64,000 nucleotides of DNA from Smallanthus sonchifolius (GCA_023525975.1 CM042035.1:24168001-24232000); one strand, 5' to 3'; counted from the stretch's first letter, positions 1 to 10,047 are shown. Notes: a model not told the origin generated them from the letters alone. Numbers and translations are program-made.

Positions 1-189
1 TTTTCAGTCTATTACTTTATCCCCTTCCACACATGACTCATTTTTACTTGCATTCTCCTCTTGCGCGCGCGTTCCGCCTTACGTCAACACGTGCGTCACC
101 CGCCGGCGAGCGTTTAGTTCTTATACTTCCTTGTACAAAACATATTCCCACGCTCACCCGGGGCGTAAGAATAATTGACTAGTATATGA

Positions 190-227
190 AGACACACGTG
201 TTCCACTCGACGTCTAAACGTGTGTCT
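190..227. repeat. 10-bp inverted repeat in the spacer, present in every unit
   Basis: AGACACACGT at 190-199 is the exact reverse complement of ACGTGTGTCT at 218-227, leaving an 18-nt loop. The left arm overlaps the palindrome CACGTG and the loop contains GACGTC. In many copies the innermost arm base is C (TAACCGTG instead of TAAACGTG), leaving 9 paired bases. A cruciform, a hairpin in a spacer transcript, or a bHLH/bZIP-type binding site are all possible. None can be shown from the sequence. Confidence 0.75.
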
Positions 228-357
228 CCCGCGATCGGGCGTTCCCCGACACGGACCCGCGCGCCCGAGTCTTTTTGTACGTTGACCGTTTTTTGACAAA
301 AACTTGTTACGCCCACGCCCGCTTGCAAAATAATCAACGGGTGACGTTGTTTTGAGT

Positions 358-381
358 AAAAAAAAATAATTACTTAAAAAA
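358..381 (-). terminator. RNA polymerase III terminator of copy 1, two T-runs (A-type model)
   Basis: On the minus strand the gene's terminal CCCC is followed at once by six T (376-381), then a short AT linker, then nine T (358-366). Pol III stops at runs of four or more T on the non-template strand, so the second run is a natural backup. The second run is one base shorter in 509-bp units and one longer in 511-bp units. Confidence 0.9.
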
Positions 382-501
382 GGGGTTGCAACACGAGGAC
401 TTCCCAGGGGGTCACCCATCCTAGTACTACTCTCGCCCAAGCACGCTTAACTGCGGAGTTCTGATGGGATCCGATGCTTTAGTGCTGGTATGATCGCAAC
501 C
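382..501 (-). rRNA. 5S rRNA: 5S rRNA gene, copy 1 (C28T)
   Basis: This gene encodes the 120-nt 5S rRNA of the large cytosolic ribosomal subunit, transcribed by RNA polymerase III. The start (nt 1 = 501) is set by GGTTGCGATC following C at -1, and the end (382) by CCCC just before a T6 run. Helix I forms between GGTTGC (nt 1-6) and GCAACC (nt 113-118). The internal control region is intact. It differs from the window majority only by C28T, without the G70A that accompanies C28T in most other copies. 3' flank A; -25A. All later entries use this copy's limits and numbering. Confidence 0.98.
404..452 (-). promoter_or_regulatory. Internal control region of copy 1 (A box, IE, C box)
   Basis: By position in the 120-nt gene, the A box is nt 50-64 (438-452, AGTTAAGCGTGCTTG), the intermediate element nt 67-72 (430-435) and the C box nt 80-98 (404-422, AGGATGGGTGACCCCCTGG). 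TFIIIA binds this region and recruits TFIIIC and TFIIIB; the box limits come from general knowledge of 5S genes. Variants at nt 51, 58, 61, 70, 86, 92, 95 and 98 in other copies fall inside these boxes. Confidence 0.85.
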
Positions 502-531
502 GAAATAACTCTTTCATTCTATTACTTTATC
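502..531 (-). promoter_or_regulatory. 5' flanking promoter of copy 1: TATA-like region and C at -1
   Basis: Reading the minus strand towards the gene, ATAAAGTAATAGA spans -29 to -17 and C is at -1. This matches the layout known for plant 5S genes (an AT-rich element near -28 and C at -1). The GC dinucleotide often found near -12 is not visible here. Position -25 is A in this copy and T in 26 others; position -16 is A or C by class. Confidence 0.75.
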
Positions 532-891
532 CCCTTCCACACATAACTCATTTTTACTTGCATTCTCCTCTTGCGCGCGCGTTCCGCCTTACGTCAACAC
601 GTGCGTCACCTGCCGGCGAGCGTTTAGTTCTTATACTTCCTTGTACAAAACATATTCCCACGCTCACCCGGGGCGTAAGAATAATTGACTAGTATATGAA
701 GACACACGTGTTCCACTCGACGTCTAACCGTGTGTCTCCCGCGATCGGGCGTTCCCCGACACGGACCCGCGCGCCCGAGTCTTTACGTACGTTGACCGTT
801 TTTTGACAAAAACTTGTTACGCCCACGCCCGCTTGCAAAATAATCAACGGGTGACGTTGTTTTGAGTAAAAAAAAATAATTACTTAAAAAA

Positions 892-1011
892 GGGGTTGCA
901 ACACGAGGACTTCCCAGGGGGTCACCCATCCTAGTACTACTCTCGCCCAAGCACGCTTAACTGCGGAGTTCTGATGGGATCCGGTGCTTTAGTGCTGGTA
1001 TGATCGCAACC
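892..1011 (-). rRNA. 5S rRNA: 5S rRNA gene, copy 2 (majority sequence)
   Basis: Exact match to the window majority. 3' flank A, -25A with C at -16. Unit 510 bp. Confidence 0.98.
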
Positions 1012-1401
1012 GAAATAACTCTTTCAGTCTATTACTTTATCCCCTTCCACACATGACTCATTTTTACTTGCATTCTCCTCTTGCGCGCGCGTTCCGCCTT
1101 ACGTCAACACGTGCGTCACCCGCCGGCGAGCGTTTAGTTCTTATACTTCCTTGTACAAAACATATTCCCACGCTCACCCGGGGCGTAAGAATAATTGACT
1201 AGTATATGAAGACACACGTGTTCCACTCGACGTCTAACCGTGTGTCTCCCGCGATCGGGCGTTCCCCGACACGGACCCGCGCGCCCGAGTCTTTACGTAC
1301 GTTGACCGTTTTTTGACAAAAACTTGTTACGCCCAAGCCCGCTTGCAAAATAATCAACGGGTGACGTTGTTTTGAGTAAAAAAAAATAATTACTTAAAAA
1401 A

Positions 1402-1521
1402 GGGGTTGCAACACGAGGACTTCACAGGGGGTCACCCATCCTAGTACTACTCTCGCCCAAGCACGCTTAACTGCGGAGTTCTGATGGGATCCGGTGCTTT
1501 AGTGCTGGTATGATCGCAACC
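1402..1521 (-). rRNA. 5S rRNA: 5S rRNA gene, copy 3 (G98T)
   Basis: G98T at the last base of the C box. Shared with copies 9 and 17, which hold the same place in the following 8-unit repeats. 3' flank A. Confidence 0.98.
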
Positions 1522-1907
1522 GAAATAACTCTTTCATTCTATTACTTTATCCCCTTCCACACATGACTCATTTTTACTTGCATTCTCCTCTTGCGCGCGC
1601 GTTCCGCATTACGTCAACACGTGCGTCACCCGCCGGCGAGCGTTTAGTTCTTATACTTCCTTGTACAAAACATATTCCCATGCTCACCCGGGGCGTAAGA
1701 ATAATTGACTAGTATATGAAGACACACGTGTTCCACTCGACGTCTAAACGTGTGTCTCCCGCGATCGGGCGTTCCCCGACACGGACCCGCGCGCCCGAGT
1801 CTTTACGTACGTTGACCGTTTTTTGACAAAAACTTGTTACGCCCACGCCCGCTTGCAAAATAATCAACGTGTGACGTTGTTTTGGGTAAAAAAAATAAAT
1901 TAAAAAA

Positions 1908-2027
1908 GGGGTTGCAACACAAGGACTTCCCAGGGGGTCACCCATCCTAGTACTACTCTCGCCCAAGCACGCTTAACTGCGGAGTTCTGATGGGATCCGG
2001 TGCTTTAGTGCTGGTATGATCGCAACC
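1908..2027 (-). rRNA. 5S rRNA: 5S rRNA gene, copy 4 (C107T)
   Basis: C107T in CTCGTG, a CpG cytosine. The 3' linker is short (AATAAATT before the last A-run), giving a 506-bp unit. It corresponds to copies 10 and 18, which have gained further changes. Confidence 0.98.
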
Positions 2028-2414
2028 GAAATAACTCTTTCAGTCTATTACTTTATCCCCTTCCACACATGACTCATTTTTACTTGCATTCTCCTCTTGC
2101 GCGCGCGTTCCGCCTTACGTCAACACGTGCGTCACCCGCCGGCGAGCGTTTAGTTCTTATACTTCCTTGTACAAAACATATTCTCACGCTCACCCGAGGC
2201 GTAAGAATAATTGACTAGTATATGAAGACACACGTGTTCCACTCGACGTCTAACCGTGTGTCTCGCGCGATCGGGCGTTCCCCGACACGGACCCGCGCGC
2301 CCGAGTCTTTACGTACGTTAACCGTTTTTTGACAAAAACTCGTTACGCCCACGTCCGCTTGCATAATAATCAACGGATGACGTTGTTTAGAGTAAAAAAA
2401 AATAAATTAAAAAA

Positions 2415-2534
2415 TGGGTTGCAACACGAGGACTTCCCAGGGGGTCACCCATCCTAGTACTACTCTCGCCCAAGCACGCTTAACTGCGGAGTTCTGATGG
2501 GATCCGGTGCTTTAGTGCTGGTATGATCGCAACC
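2415..2534 (-). rRNA. 5S rRNA: 5S rRNA gene, copy 5 (C120A)
   Basis: The final base is A instead of C. The 3' flank is B type, yet the gene has the common G66 and C119, so it looks recombinant. 5' flank carries A at -10 (ACTTTTTC on the + strand). Unit 507 bp. Confidence 0.97.
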
Positions 2535-2924
2535 GAAATAACTTTTTCAGTCTATTACTTTATCCCCTTCCACACATGACTCATTTTTACTTGCATTCTC
2601 CTCTTGCGCGCGCGTTCCGCCTTACGTCAACACGTGCGTCACCCGCCGGCGAGCGTTTAGTTCTTATACTTCCTTGTACAAAACATATTCCCACGCTCAC
2701 CCGGGGCGTAAGAATAATTGACTAGTATATGAAGACACACGTGTTCCACTCGACGTCTAAACGTGTGTCTCCCGCGATCGGGAGTTCCCCGACACGGACC
2801 CGCGCGCCCGAGTCTCTACGTACGTTGACCGTTTTTTGACAAAAACTTGTTACGCCCACGCCCGCTTGCAAAATAATCAACGGGTGACGTTGTTTTGAGT
2901 AAAAAAAAATAATTACTTAAAAAA

Positions 2925-3044
2925 GAGGTTGCAACACGAGGACTTCCCAGGGGGTCACCCATCCTAGTACTACTCTCGCCCAAGCACGCTTAACTGCGGA
3001 GTTCTGATGGGATCCGGTGCTTTAGGGCTGGTATGATCGCAACC
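2925..3044 (-). rRNA. 5S rRNA: 5S rRNA gene, copy 6 (C119T, A19C)
   Basis: C119T is usually tied to B spacers but here the 3' flank is A. A19C is private and lies in helix II, where A19 is expected to pair with U59. A T-to-C change at -4 is also private. Confidence 0.97.
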
Positions 3045-3434
3045 GAAGTAACTCTTTCAGTCTATTACTTTATCCCCTTCCACACATGACTCATTTTTAC
3101 TTGCATTCTCCTCTTGCGCGCGCGTTCCGCCTTACGTCAACACGTGCGTCACCCGCCGGCGAGCGTTTAGTTCTTATACTTCCTTGTACAAAACATATTC
3201 CCACGCTCACCCGGGGCGTAAGAATAATTGACTAGTATATGAAGACACACGTGTTCCACTCGACGTCTAAACGTGTGTCTCCCGCGATCGGGCGTTCCCC
3301 GACACGGACCCGCGCGCCCGAGTCTTTTTGTACGTTGACCGTTTTTTGACAAAAACTTGTTACGCCCACGCTCGCTTGCAAAATAATCAACGGGTGACGT
3401 TGTTTTGAGTAAAAAAAAATAATTACTTAAAAAA

Positions 3435-3554
3435 GGGGTTGCAACACGAGGACTTCCCAGGGGGTCACCCATCCTAGTACTACTCTCGCCCAAGCACGCT
3501 TAACTGCGGAGTTCTAATGGGATCCGATGCTTTAGTGCTGGTATGATCGCAACC
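3435..3554 (-). rRNA. 5S rRNA: 5S rRNA gene, copy 7 (C39T, C28T)
   Basis: First gene of the 8-unit repeat. C39T is shared only with copy 15. The 3' spacer (CTTTTTGTACG) matches that of copy 1, placing the repeat breakpoint near this gene. Confidence 0.98.
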
Positions 3555-3944
3555 GAAATAACTCTTTCATTCTATTACTTTATCCCCTTCCACACATAAC
3601 TCATTTTTACTTGCATTCTCCTCTTGCGCGCGCGTTCCGCCTTACGTCAACACGTGCGTCACCTGCCGGCGAGCGTTTAGTTCTTATACTTCCTTGTACA
3701 AAACATATTCCCACGCTCACCCGGGGCGTAAGAATAATTGACTAGTATATGAAGACACACGTGTTCCACTCGACGTCTAACCGTGTGTCTCCCGCGATCG
3801 GGCGTTCCCCGACACGGACCCGCGCGCCCGAGTCTTTACGTACGTTGACCGTTTTTTGACAAAAACTTGTTACGCCCACGCCCGCTTGCAAAATAATCAA
3901 CGGGTGACGTTGTTTTGAGTAAAAAAAAATAATTACTTAAAAAA

Positions 3945-4064
3945 GGGGTTGCAACACGAGGACTTCCCAGGGGGTCACCCATCCTAGTACTACTCTCGCC
4001 CAAGCACGCTTAACTGCGGAGTTCTGATGGGATCCGGTGCTTTAGTGCTGGTATGACCGCAACC
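3945..4064 (-). rRNA. 5S rRNA: 5S rRNA gene, copy 8 (A8G)
   Basis: A8G at the inner end of helix I, shared only with copy 16. 3' flank A. Confidence 0.98.
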
Positions 4065-4454
4065 GAAATAACTCTTTCAGTCTATTACTTTATCCCCTTC
4101 CACACATGACTCATTTTTACTTGCATTCTCCTCTTGCGCGCGCGTTCCGCCTTACGTCAACACGTGCGTCACCCGCCGGCGAGCGTTTAGTTCTTATACT
4201 TCCTTGTACAAAACATATTCCCACGCTCACCCGGGGCGTAAGAATAATTGACTAGTATATGAAGACACACGTGTTCCACTCGACGTCTAACCGCGTGTCT
4301 CCCGCGATCGGGCGTTCCCCGACACGGACCCGCGCGCCCGAGTCTTTACGTACGTTGACCGTTTTTTGACAAAAACTTGTTACGCCCAAGCCCGCTTGCA
4401 AAATAATCAACGGGTGACGTTGTTTTGAGTAAAAAAAAATAATTACTTAAAAAA

Positions 4455-4574
4455 GGGGTTGCAACACGAGGACTTCACAGGGGGTCACCCATCCTAGTAC
4501 TACTCTCGCCCAAGCACGCTTAACTGCGGAGTTCTGATGGGATCCGGTGCTTTAGTGCTGGTATGATCGCAACC
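4455..4574 (-). rRNA. 5S rRNA: 5S rRNA gene, copy 9 (G98T)
   Basis: C-box change G98T. Its 3' spacer reads CGCCCAAGCC (as for copies 3 and 17) and CTAACCGCG (as for copy 17). Confidence 0.98.
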
Positions 4575-4960
4575 GAAATAACTCTTTCATTCTATTACTT
4601 TATCCCCTTCCACACATGACTCATTTTTACTTGCATTCTCCTCTTGCGCGCGCGTTCCGCATTACGTCAACACGTGCGTCACCCGCCGGCGAGCGTTTAG
4701 TTCTTATACTTCCTTGTACAAAACATATTCCCATGCTCACCCGGGGCGTAAGAATAATTGACTAGTATATGAAGACACACGTGTTCCACTCGACGTCTAA
4801 ACGTGTGTCTCCCGCGATCGGGCGTTCCCCGACACGGACCCGCGCGCCCGAGTCTTTACGTACGTTGACCGTTTTTTGACAAAAACTTGTTACGCCCACG
4901 CCCGCTTGCAAAATAATCAACGTGTGACGTTGTTTTGGGTAAAAAAAATAAATTAAAAAA

Positions 4961-5080
4961 GGGGTTGGAACACAAGGACTTCCCAGGGAGTCACCCATCC
5001 TAGTACTACTCTCGCCCAAGCACGCTTAACTGCGGAGTTCTGATGGGATCCGGTGCTTTAGTGCTGGTATGATCGCAACC
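4961..5080 (-). rRNA. 5S rRNA: 5S rRNA gene, copy 10 (G113C, C107T, C92T)
   Basis: G113C replaces the C6-G113 pair of helix I with C-C, so a stable RNA is doubtful. C92T is in the C box. Compared with copy 4, which has only C107T, damage has accumulated. Short 3' linker, 506-bp unit. A likely non-functional copy, though expression cannot be judged. Confidence 0.96.
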
Positions 5081-5470
5081 GAAATAACTCTTTCAGTCTA
5101 TTACTTTATCCCCTTCCACACATGACTCATTTTTACTTGCATTCTCCTCTTGCGCGCGCGTTCCGCCTTACGTCAACACGTGCGTCACCCGCCGGCGAGC
5201 GTTTAGTTCTTATACTTCCTTGTACAAAACATATTCCCACGCTCACCCGGGGCGTAAGAATAATTGACTAGTATATGAAGACACACGTGTTCCACTCGAC
5301 GTCTAAACGTGTGTCTCCCGTGATCGGGCGTTCCCCGACAAGGACCCGCGCGCCCGAGTCTTTACGTACGTTGACCGTTTTTTGACAAAAACTCGTTACG
5401 CCCACGCCCGTTTGCAAAATAATCAACGGGTGACGTTGTTTTGAGTAAAAAAAAATAATTACTTAAAAAA

Positions 5471-5590
5471 GGGGTTGCAACACGAGGACTTCCCAGGGGG
5501 TCACCCATCCTAGTACTACTCTCGCCCAAGCACGCTTAACTGCGGAGTTCTGATGGGATCCGGTGCTTTAGTGCTGGTATGATCGCAACC
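5471..5590 (-). rRNA. 5S rRNA: 5S rRNA gene, copy 11 (majority sequence)
   Basis: No difference from the majority. Its 3' spacer has private marks shared only with copy 19 (CCCGTGATCG, GACAAGGACC). Confidence 0.98.
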
Positions 5591-5977
5591 GAAATAACTC
5601 TTTCATTCTATTACTTTATCCCCTTCCACACATGACTCATTTTTACTTGCATTCTCCTCTTGCGCGCGCGTTCCGCCTTACGTCAACACGTGCGTCACCC
5701 GCCGGCGAGCGTTTAGTTCTTATACTTCCTTGTACAAAACATATTCCCACGCTCACCCGGGGCGTAAGAATAATTGACTAGTATATGAAGACACACGTGC
5801 TCCACTCGACGTCTAAACGTGTGTCTCCCGCGATCGGGCGTTCCCCGACACGGACCCGCGCGCCCGAGTCTTTACGTACGTTAACCGTTTTTTGACAAAA
5901 ACTCGTTACGCCCACGTCCGCTTGCATAATAATCAACGGGTGACGTTGTTTAGAGTAAAAAAAAATAAATTAAAAAA

Positions 5978-6097
5978 GGGGTTGCAACACGAGGACTTCC
6001 CAGGGGGTCACCCATCCTAGTACTACTCTCGCCCAAGCACGCTTAACTACGGAGTTCTGATGGGATCCGGTGCTTTAGTGCTGGTATGATCGCAACC
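5978..6097 (-). rRNA. 5S rRNA: 5S rRNA gene, copy 12 (C49T)
   Basis: C49T next to the A box. The 3' spacer is mostly B type (GTTAACC, GCATAATAAT, 507-bp unit) but the gene has C119 and G66, another A/B recombinant. Same as copy 20. Confidence 0.97.
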
Positions 6098-6487
6098 GAA
6101 ATAACTCTTTCAGTCTATTACTTTATCCCCTTCCACACATGACTCATTTTTACTTGCATTCTCCTCTTGCGCGCGCGTTCCGCCTTACGTCAACACGTGC
6201 GTCACCCGCCGGCGAGCGTTTAGTTCTTATACTTCCTTGTACAAAACATATTCCCACGCTCACCCGGGGCGTAAGAATAATTGACTAGTATATGAAGACA
6301 CACGTGTTCCACTCGACGTCTAAACGTGTGTCTCCCGCGATCAGGCGTTCCCCGACACGGACCCGCGCGCCCGAGTCTTTACTTACGTTGACCGTTTTTT
6401 GACAAAAACTTGTTACGCCCACGCCCGCTTGCAAAATAATCAACGGGTGACGTTGTTTTGAGTAAAAAAAAATAATTACTTAAAAAA

Positions 6488-6607
6488 GGGGTTGCAACAC
6501 GAGGACTTCCCAGGGGGTCACCCATCCTAGTACTACTCTCGCCCAAGCATGCTTAACTGCGGAGTTCTGATGGGATCCGGTGCTTTAGTGCTGATATGAT
6601 CGCAACC
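6488..6607 (-). rRNA. 5S rRNA: 5S rRNA gene, copy 13 (G58A, C14T)
   Basis: G58A in the A box creates GCATGC. It is always found with C14T on the other strand of helix II. The 5' flank has AATTTATCC, a change in the TATA-like stretch at -24, shared with copy 21. Confidence 0.98.
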
Positions 6608-6994
6608 GAAATAACTCTTTCATTCTATTAATTTATCCCCTTCTACAAATGACTCATTTTTACTTGCATTCTCCTCTTGCGCGCGCGTTCCGCCTTACGT
6701 CAACACGTGCGTCACCCGCCGGCGAGCGTTTAGTTCTTATACTTCCTTGTACAAAACATATTCCCACGCTCACCCGAGGCGTAAGAATAATTGACTAGTA
6801 TATGAAGACACACGTGTTCCACTCGACGTCTAACCGTGTGTCTCCCGCGATCGGGCGTTCCCCGACACGGACCCGCGCGCCCGAGTCTTTACGTACGTTA
6901 ACCGTTTTTTGACAAAAACTCGTTACGCCCACGTCCGCTTGCATAATAATCAACGGATGACGTTGTTTAGAGTAAAAAAAAATAAATTAAAAAA

Positions 6995-7114
6995 GAGGTT
7001 GCAACACGAGGACTTCCCAGGGGGTCACCCATCCTAGTACTACTCTCGGCCAAGCACGCTTAACTGCGGAGTTCTGATTGGATCCGGTGCTTTAGTGCTG
7101 GTATGATCGCAACC
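6995..7114 (-). rRNA. 5S rRNA: 5S rRNA gene, copy 14 (C119T, G66C, C36A)
   Basis: First full B-class gene: G66C and C119T with 3' flank B. C36A is shared only with copy 22. 5' flank has A at -10. Confidence 0.98.
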
Positions 7115-7504
7115 GAAATAACTTTTTCAGTCTATTACTTTATCCCCTTCCACACATGACTCATTTTTACTTGCATTCTCCTCTTGCGCGCGCGTTCCGC
7201 CTTACGTCAACACGTGCGTCACCCGCCGGCGAGCGTTTAGTTCTTATACTTCCTTGTACAAAACATATTCCCACGCTCACCCGGGGCGTAAGAATAATTG
7301 ACTAGTATATGAAGACACACGTGTTCCACTCGACGTCTAAACGTGTGTCTCCCGCGATCGGGCGTTCCCCGACACGGACCCGCGCGCCCGAGTCTTTACT
7401 TACTTTGACCGTTTTTTGACAAAAACTTGTTACGCCCACGCCCGCTTGCAAAATAATCAACGGGTGACGTTGTTTTGAGTAAAAAAAAATAATTACTTAA
7501 AAAA

Positions 7505-7624
7505 GGGGTTGCAACACGAGGACTTCCCAGGGGGTCACCCATCCTAGTACTACTCTCGCCCAAGCACGCTTAACTGCGGAGTTCTAATGGGATCCGATGC
7601 TTTAGTGCTGGTATGATCGCAACC
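7505..7624 (-). rRNA. 5S rRNA: 5S rRNA gene, copy 15 (C39T, C28T)
   Basis: Starts the second 8-unit repeat; partner of copy 7. Its 3' spacer (CTTACTTTGACC) differs from that of copy 7 and equals that of copy 23. Confidence 0.98.
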
Positions 7625-8014
7625 GAAATAACTCTTTCATTCTATTACTTTATCCCCTTCCACACATAACTCATTTTTACTTGCATTCTCCTCTTGCGCG
7701 CGCGTTCCGCCTTACGTCAACACGTGCGTCACCTGCCGGCGAGCGTTTAGTTCTTATACTTCCTTGTACAAAACATATTCCCACGCTCACCCGGGGCGTA
7801 AGAATAATTGACTAGTATATGAAGACACACGTGTTCCACTCGACGTCTAACCGTGTGTCTCCCGCGATCGGGCGTTCCCCGACACGGACCCGCGCGCCCG
7901 AGTCTTTACGTACGTTGACCGTTTTTTGACAAAAACTTGTTACGCCCACGCCCGCTTGCAAAATAATCAACGGGTGACGTTGTTTTGAGTAAAAAAAAAT
8001 AATTACTTAAAAAA

Positions 8015-8134
8015 GGGGTTGCAACACGAGGACTTCCCAGGGGGTCACCCATCCTAGTACTACTCTCGCCCAAGCACGCTTAACTGCGGAGTTCTGATGG
8101 GATCCGGTGCTTTAGTGCTGGTATGACCGCAACC
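8015..8134 (-). rRNA. 5S rRNA: 5S rRNA gene, copy 16 (A8G)
   Basis: Partner of copy 8, 4070 bp away, with the same A8G. Confidence 0.98.
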
Positions 8135-8524
8135 GAAATAACTCTTTCAGTCTATTACTTTATCCCCTTCCACACATGACTCATTTTTACTTGCATTCTC
8201 CTCTTGCGCGCGCGTTCCGCCTTACGTCAACACGTGCGTCACCCGCCGGCGAGCGTTTAGTTCTTATACTTCCTTGTACAAAACATATTCCCACGCTCAC
8301 CCGGGGCGTAAGAATAATTGACTAGTATATGAAGACACACGTGTTCCACTCGACGTCTAACCGCGTGTCTCCCGCGATCGGGCGTTCCCCGACACGGACC
8401 CGCGCGCCCGAGTCTTTACGTACGTTGACCGTTTTTTGACAAAAACTTGTTACGCCCAAGCCCGCTTGCAAAATAATCAACGGGTGACGTTGTTTTGAGT
8501 AAAAAAAAATAATTACTTAAAAAA

Positions 8525-8644
8525 GGGGTTGCAACACGAGGACTTCACAGGGGGTCACCCATCCTAGTACTACTCTCGCCCAAGCACGCTTAACTGCGGA
8601 GTTCTGATGGGATCCGGTGCTTTAGTGCTGGTATGATCGCAACC
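8525..8644 (-). rRNA. 5S rRNA: 5S rRNA gene, copy 17 (G98T)
   Basis: Partner of copy 9. G98T in the C box; 3' flank A. Confidence 0.98.
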
Positions 8645-9030
8645 GAAATAACTCTTTCATTCTATTACTTTATCCCCTTCCACACATGACTCATTTTTAC
8701 TTGCATTCTCCTCTTGCGCGCGCGTTCCGCATTACGTCAACACGTGCGTCACCCGCCGGCGAGCGTTTAGTTCTTATACTTCCTTGTACAAAACATATTC
8801 CAATGCTCACCCGGGGCGTAAGAATAATTGACTAGTATATGAAGACACACGTGTTCCACTCGACGTCTAAACGTGTGTCTCCCGCGATCGGGCGTTCCCC
8901 GACACGGACCCGCGCGCCCGAGTCTTTACGTACGTTGACCGTTTTTTGACAAAAACTTGTTACGCCCACGCCCGCTTGCAAAATAATCAACGTGTGACGT
9001 TGTTTTGGGTAAAAAAAATAAATTAAAAAA

Positions 9031-9150
9031 GGGGTTGGAACACAAGGACTTCCCAGGGAGTCACCCATCCTAGTACTACTCTCGCCCAAGCACGCTTAAC
9101 TGCGGAGTTCTGATGGGATCCGGTGCTTTAGTGCTGGTATGATCGCAACC
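9031..9150 (-). rRNA. 5S rRNA: 5S rRNA gene, copy 18 (G113C, C107T, C92T)
   Basis: Partner of copy 10 with the same helix I break. A presumably defective gene was therefore duplicated along with its neighbours. Its 3' spacer has one new change (TTCCAATGCTC near 8799). Confidence 0.96.
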
Positions 9151-9540
9151 GAAATAACTCTTTCAGTCTATTACTTTATCCCCTTCCACACATGACTCAT
9201 TTTTACTTGCATTCTCCTCTTGCGCGCGCGTTCCGCCTTACGTCAACACGTGCGTCACCCGCCGGCGAGCGTTTAGTTCTTATACTTCCTTGTACAAAAC
9301 ATATTCCCACGCTCACCCGGGGCGTAAGAATAATTGACTAGTATATGAAGACACACGTGTTCCACTCGACGTCTAAACGTGTGTCTCCCGTGATCGGGCG
9401 TTCCCCGACAAGGACCCGCGCGCCCGAGTCTTTACGTACGTTGACCGTTTTTTGACAAAAACTCGTTACGCCCACGCCCGTTTGCAAAATAATCAACGGG
9501 TGACGTTGTTTTGAGTAAAAAAAAATAATTACTTAAAAAA

Positions 9541-9660
9541 GGGGTTGCAACACGAGGACTTCCCAGGGGGTCACCCATCCTAGTACTACTCTCGCCCAAG
9601 CACGCTTAACTGCGGAGTTCTGATGGGATCCGGTGCTTTAGTGCTGGTATGATCGCAACC
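9541..9660 (-). rRNA. 5S rRNA: 5S rRNA gene, copy 19 (majority sequence)
   Basis: Majority sequence; partner of copy 11. Confidence 0.98.
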
Positions 9661-10047
9661 GAAATAACTCTTTCATTCTATTACTTTATCCCCTTCCACA
9701 CATGACTCATTTTTACTTGCATTCTCCTCTTGCGCGCGCGTTCCGCCTTACGTCAACACGTGCGTCACCCGCCGGCGAGCGTTTAGTTCTTATACTTCCT
9801 TGTACAAAACATATTCCCACGCTCACCCGGGGCGTAAGAATAATTGACTAGTATATGAAGACACACGTGCTCCACTCGACGTCTAAACGTGTGTCTCCCG
9901 CGATCGGGCGTTCCCCGACACGGACAAGCGCGCCCGAGTCTTTACGTACGTTAACCGTTTTTTGACAAAAACTCGTTACGCCCACGTCCGCTTGCATAAT
10001 AATCAACGGGTGACGTTGTTTAGAGTAAAAAAAAATAAATTAAAAAA

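Larger units (their letters stand above)
1..381. other. Non-transcribed spacer, A type, first (partial) copy
   Basis: This stretch has no gene and is the model for the other A spacers. From left to right it holds: the 5' flank of an off-window 5S gene (TATA-like minus-strand region about 10-25); an alternating GC run (62-71); CACGTG at 88-93; the palindrome CGCCGGCG at 101-108; an inverted repeat with a second CACGTG (190-227); GACGTC at 209-214; CGATCG at 232-237; a short GTTTTT/AAAAAC inverted repeat (288-303); CAACG/CGTTG arms (335-349); and the two A-runs that end the next gene (358-366, 376-381). It is rich in CpG. This copy reads CTTTTTGTACG at 271-281 where most spacers read CTTTACGTACG. 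Confidence 0.9.

Noticed and set aside
181..189. TATA box in AGTATATGAA of each spacer
   Set aside because: It lies roughly 190 bp from the nearest gene 5' end and has no gene at a fitting distance on either strand.
114..440. Recurring minus-strand open frames of 61-108 codons (also 1709-1966, 16471-16731, 57209-57469 and others)
   Set aside because: They start at TTG (nt 62) inside the 5S gene and run through the terminator into the spacer. Their N-terminal differences (MGESS, MDESS, MAESS) only mirror G66, G66A and G66C. They repeat because the unit repeats.
4961..5080. Calling copies 10, 18, 65, 69 and 90 pseudogenes
   Set aside because: One helix I mismatch makes them suspect, but length, promoter and terminator are intact and expression is unknown, so they stay as rRNA with a note.
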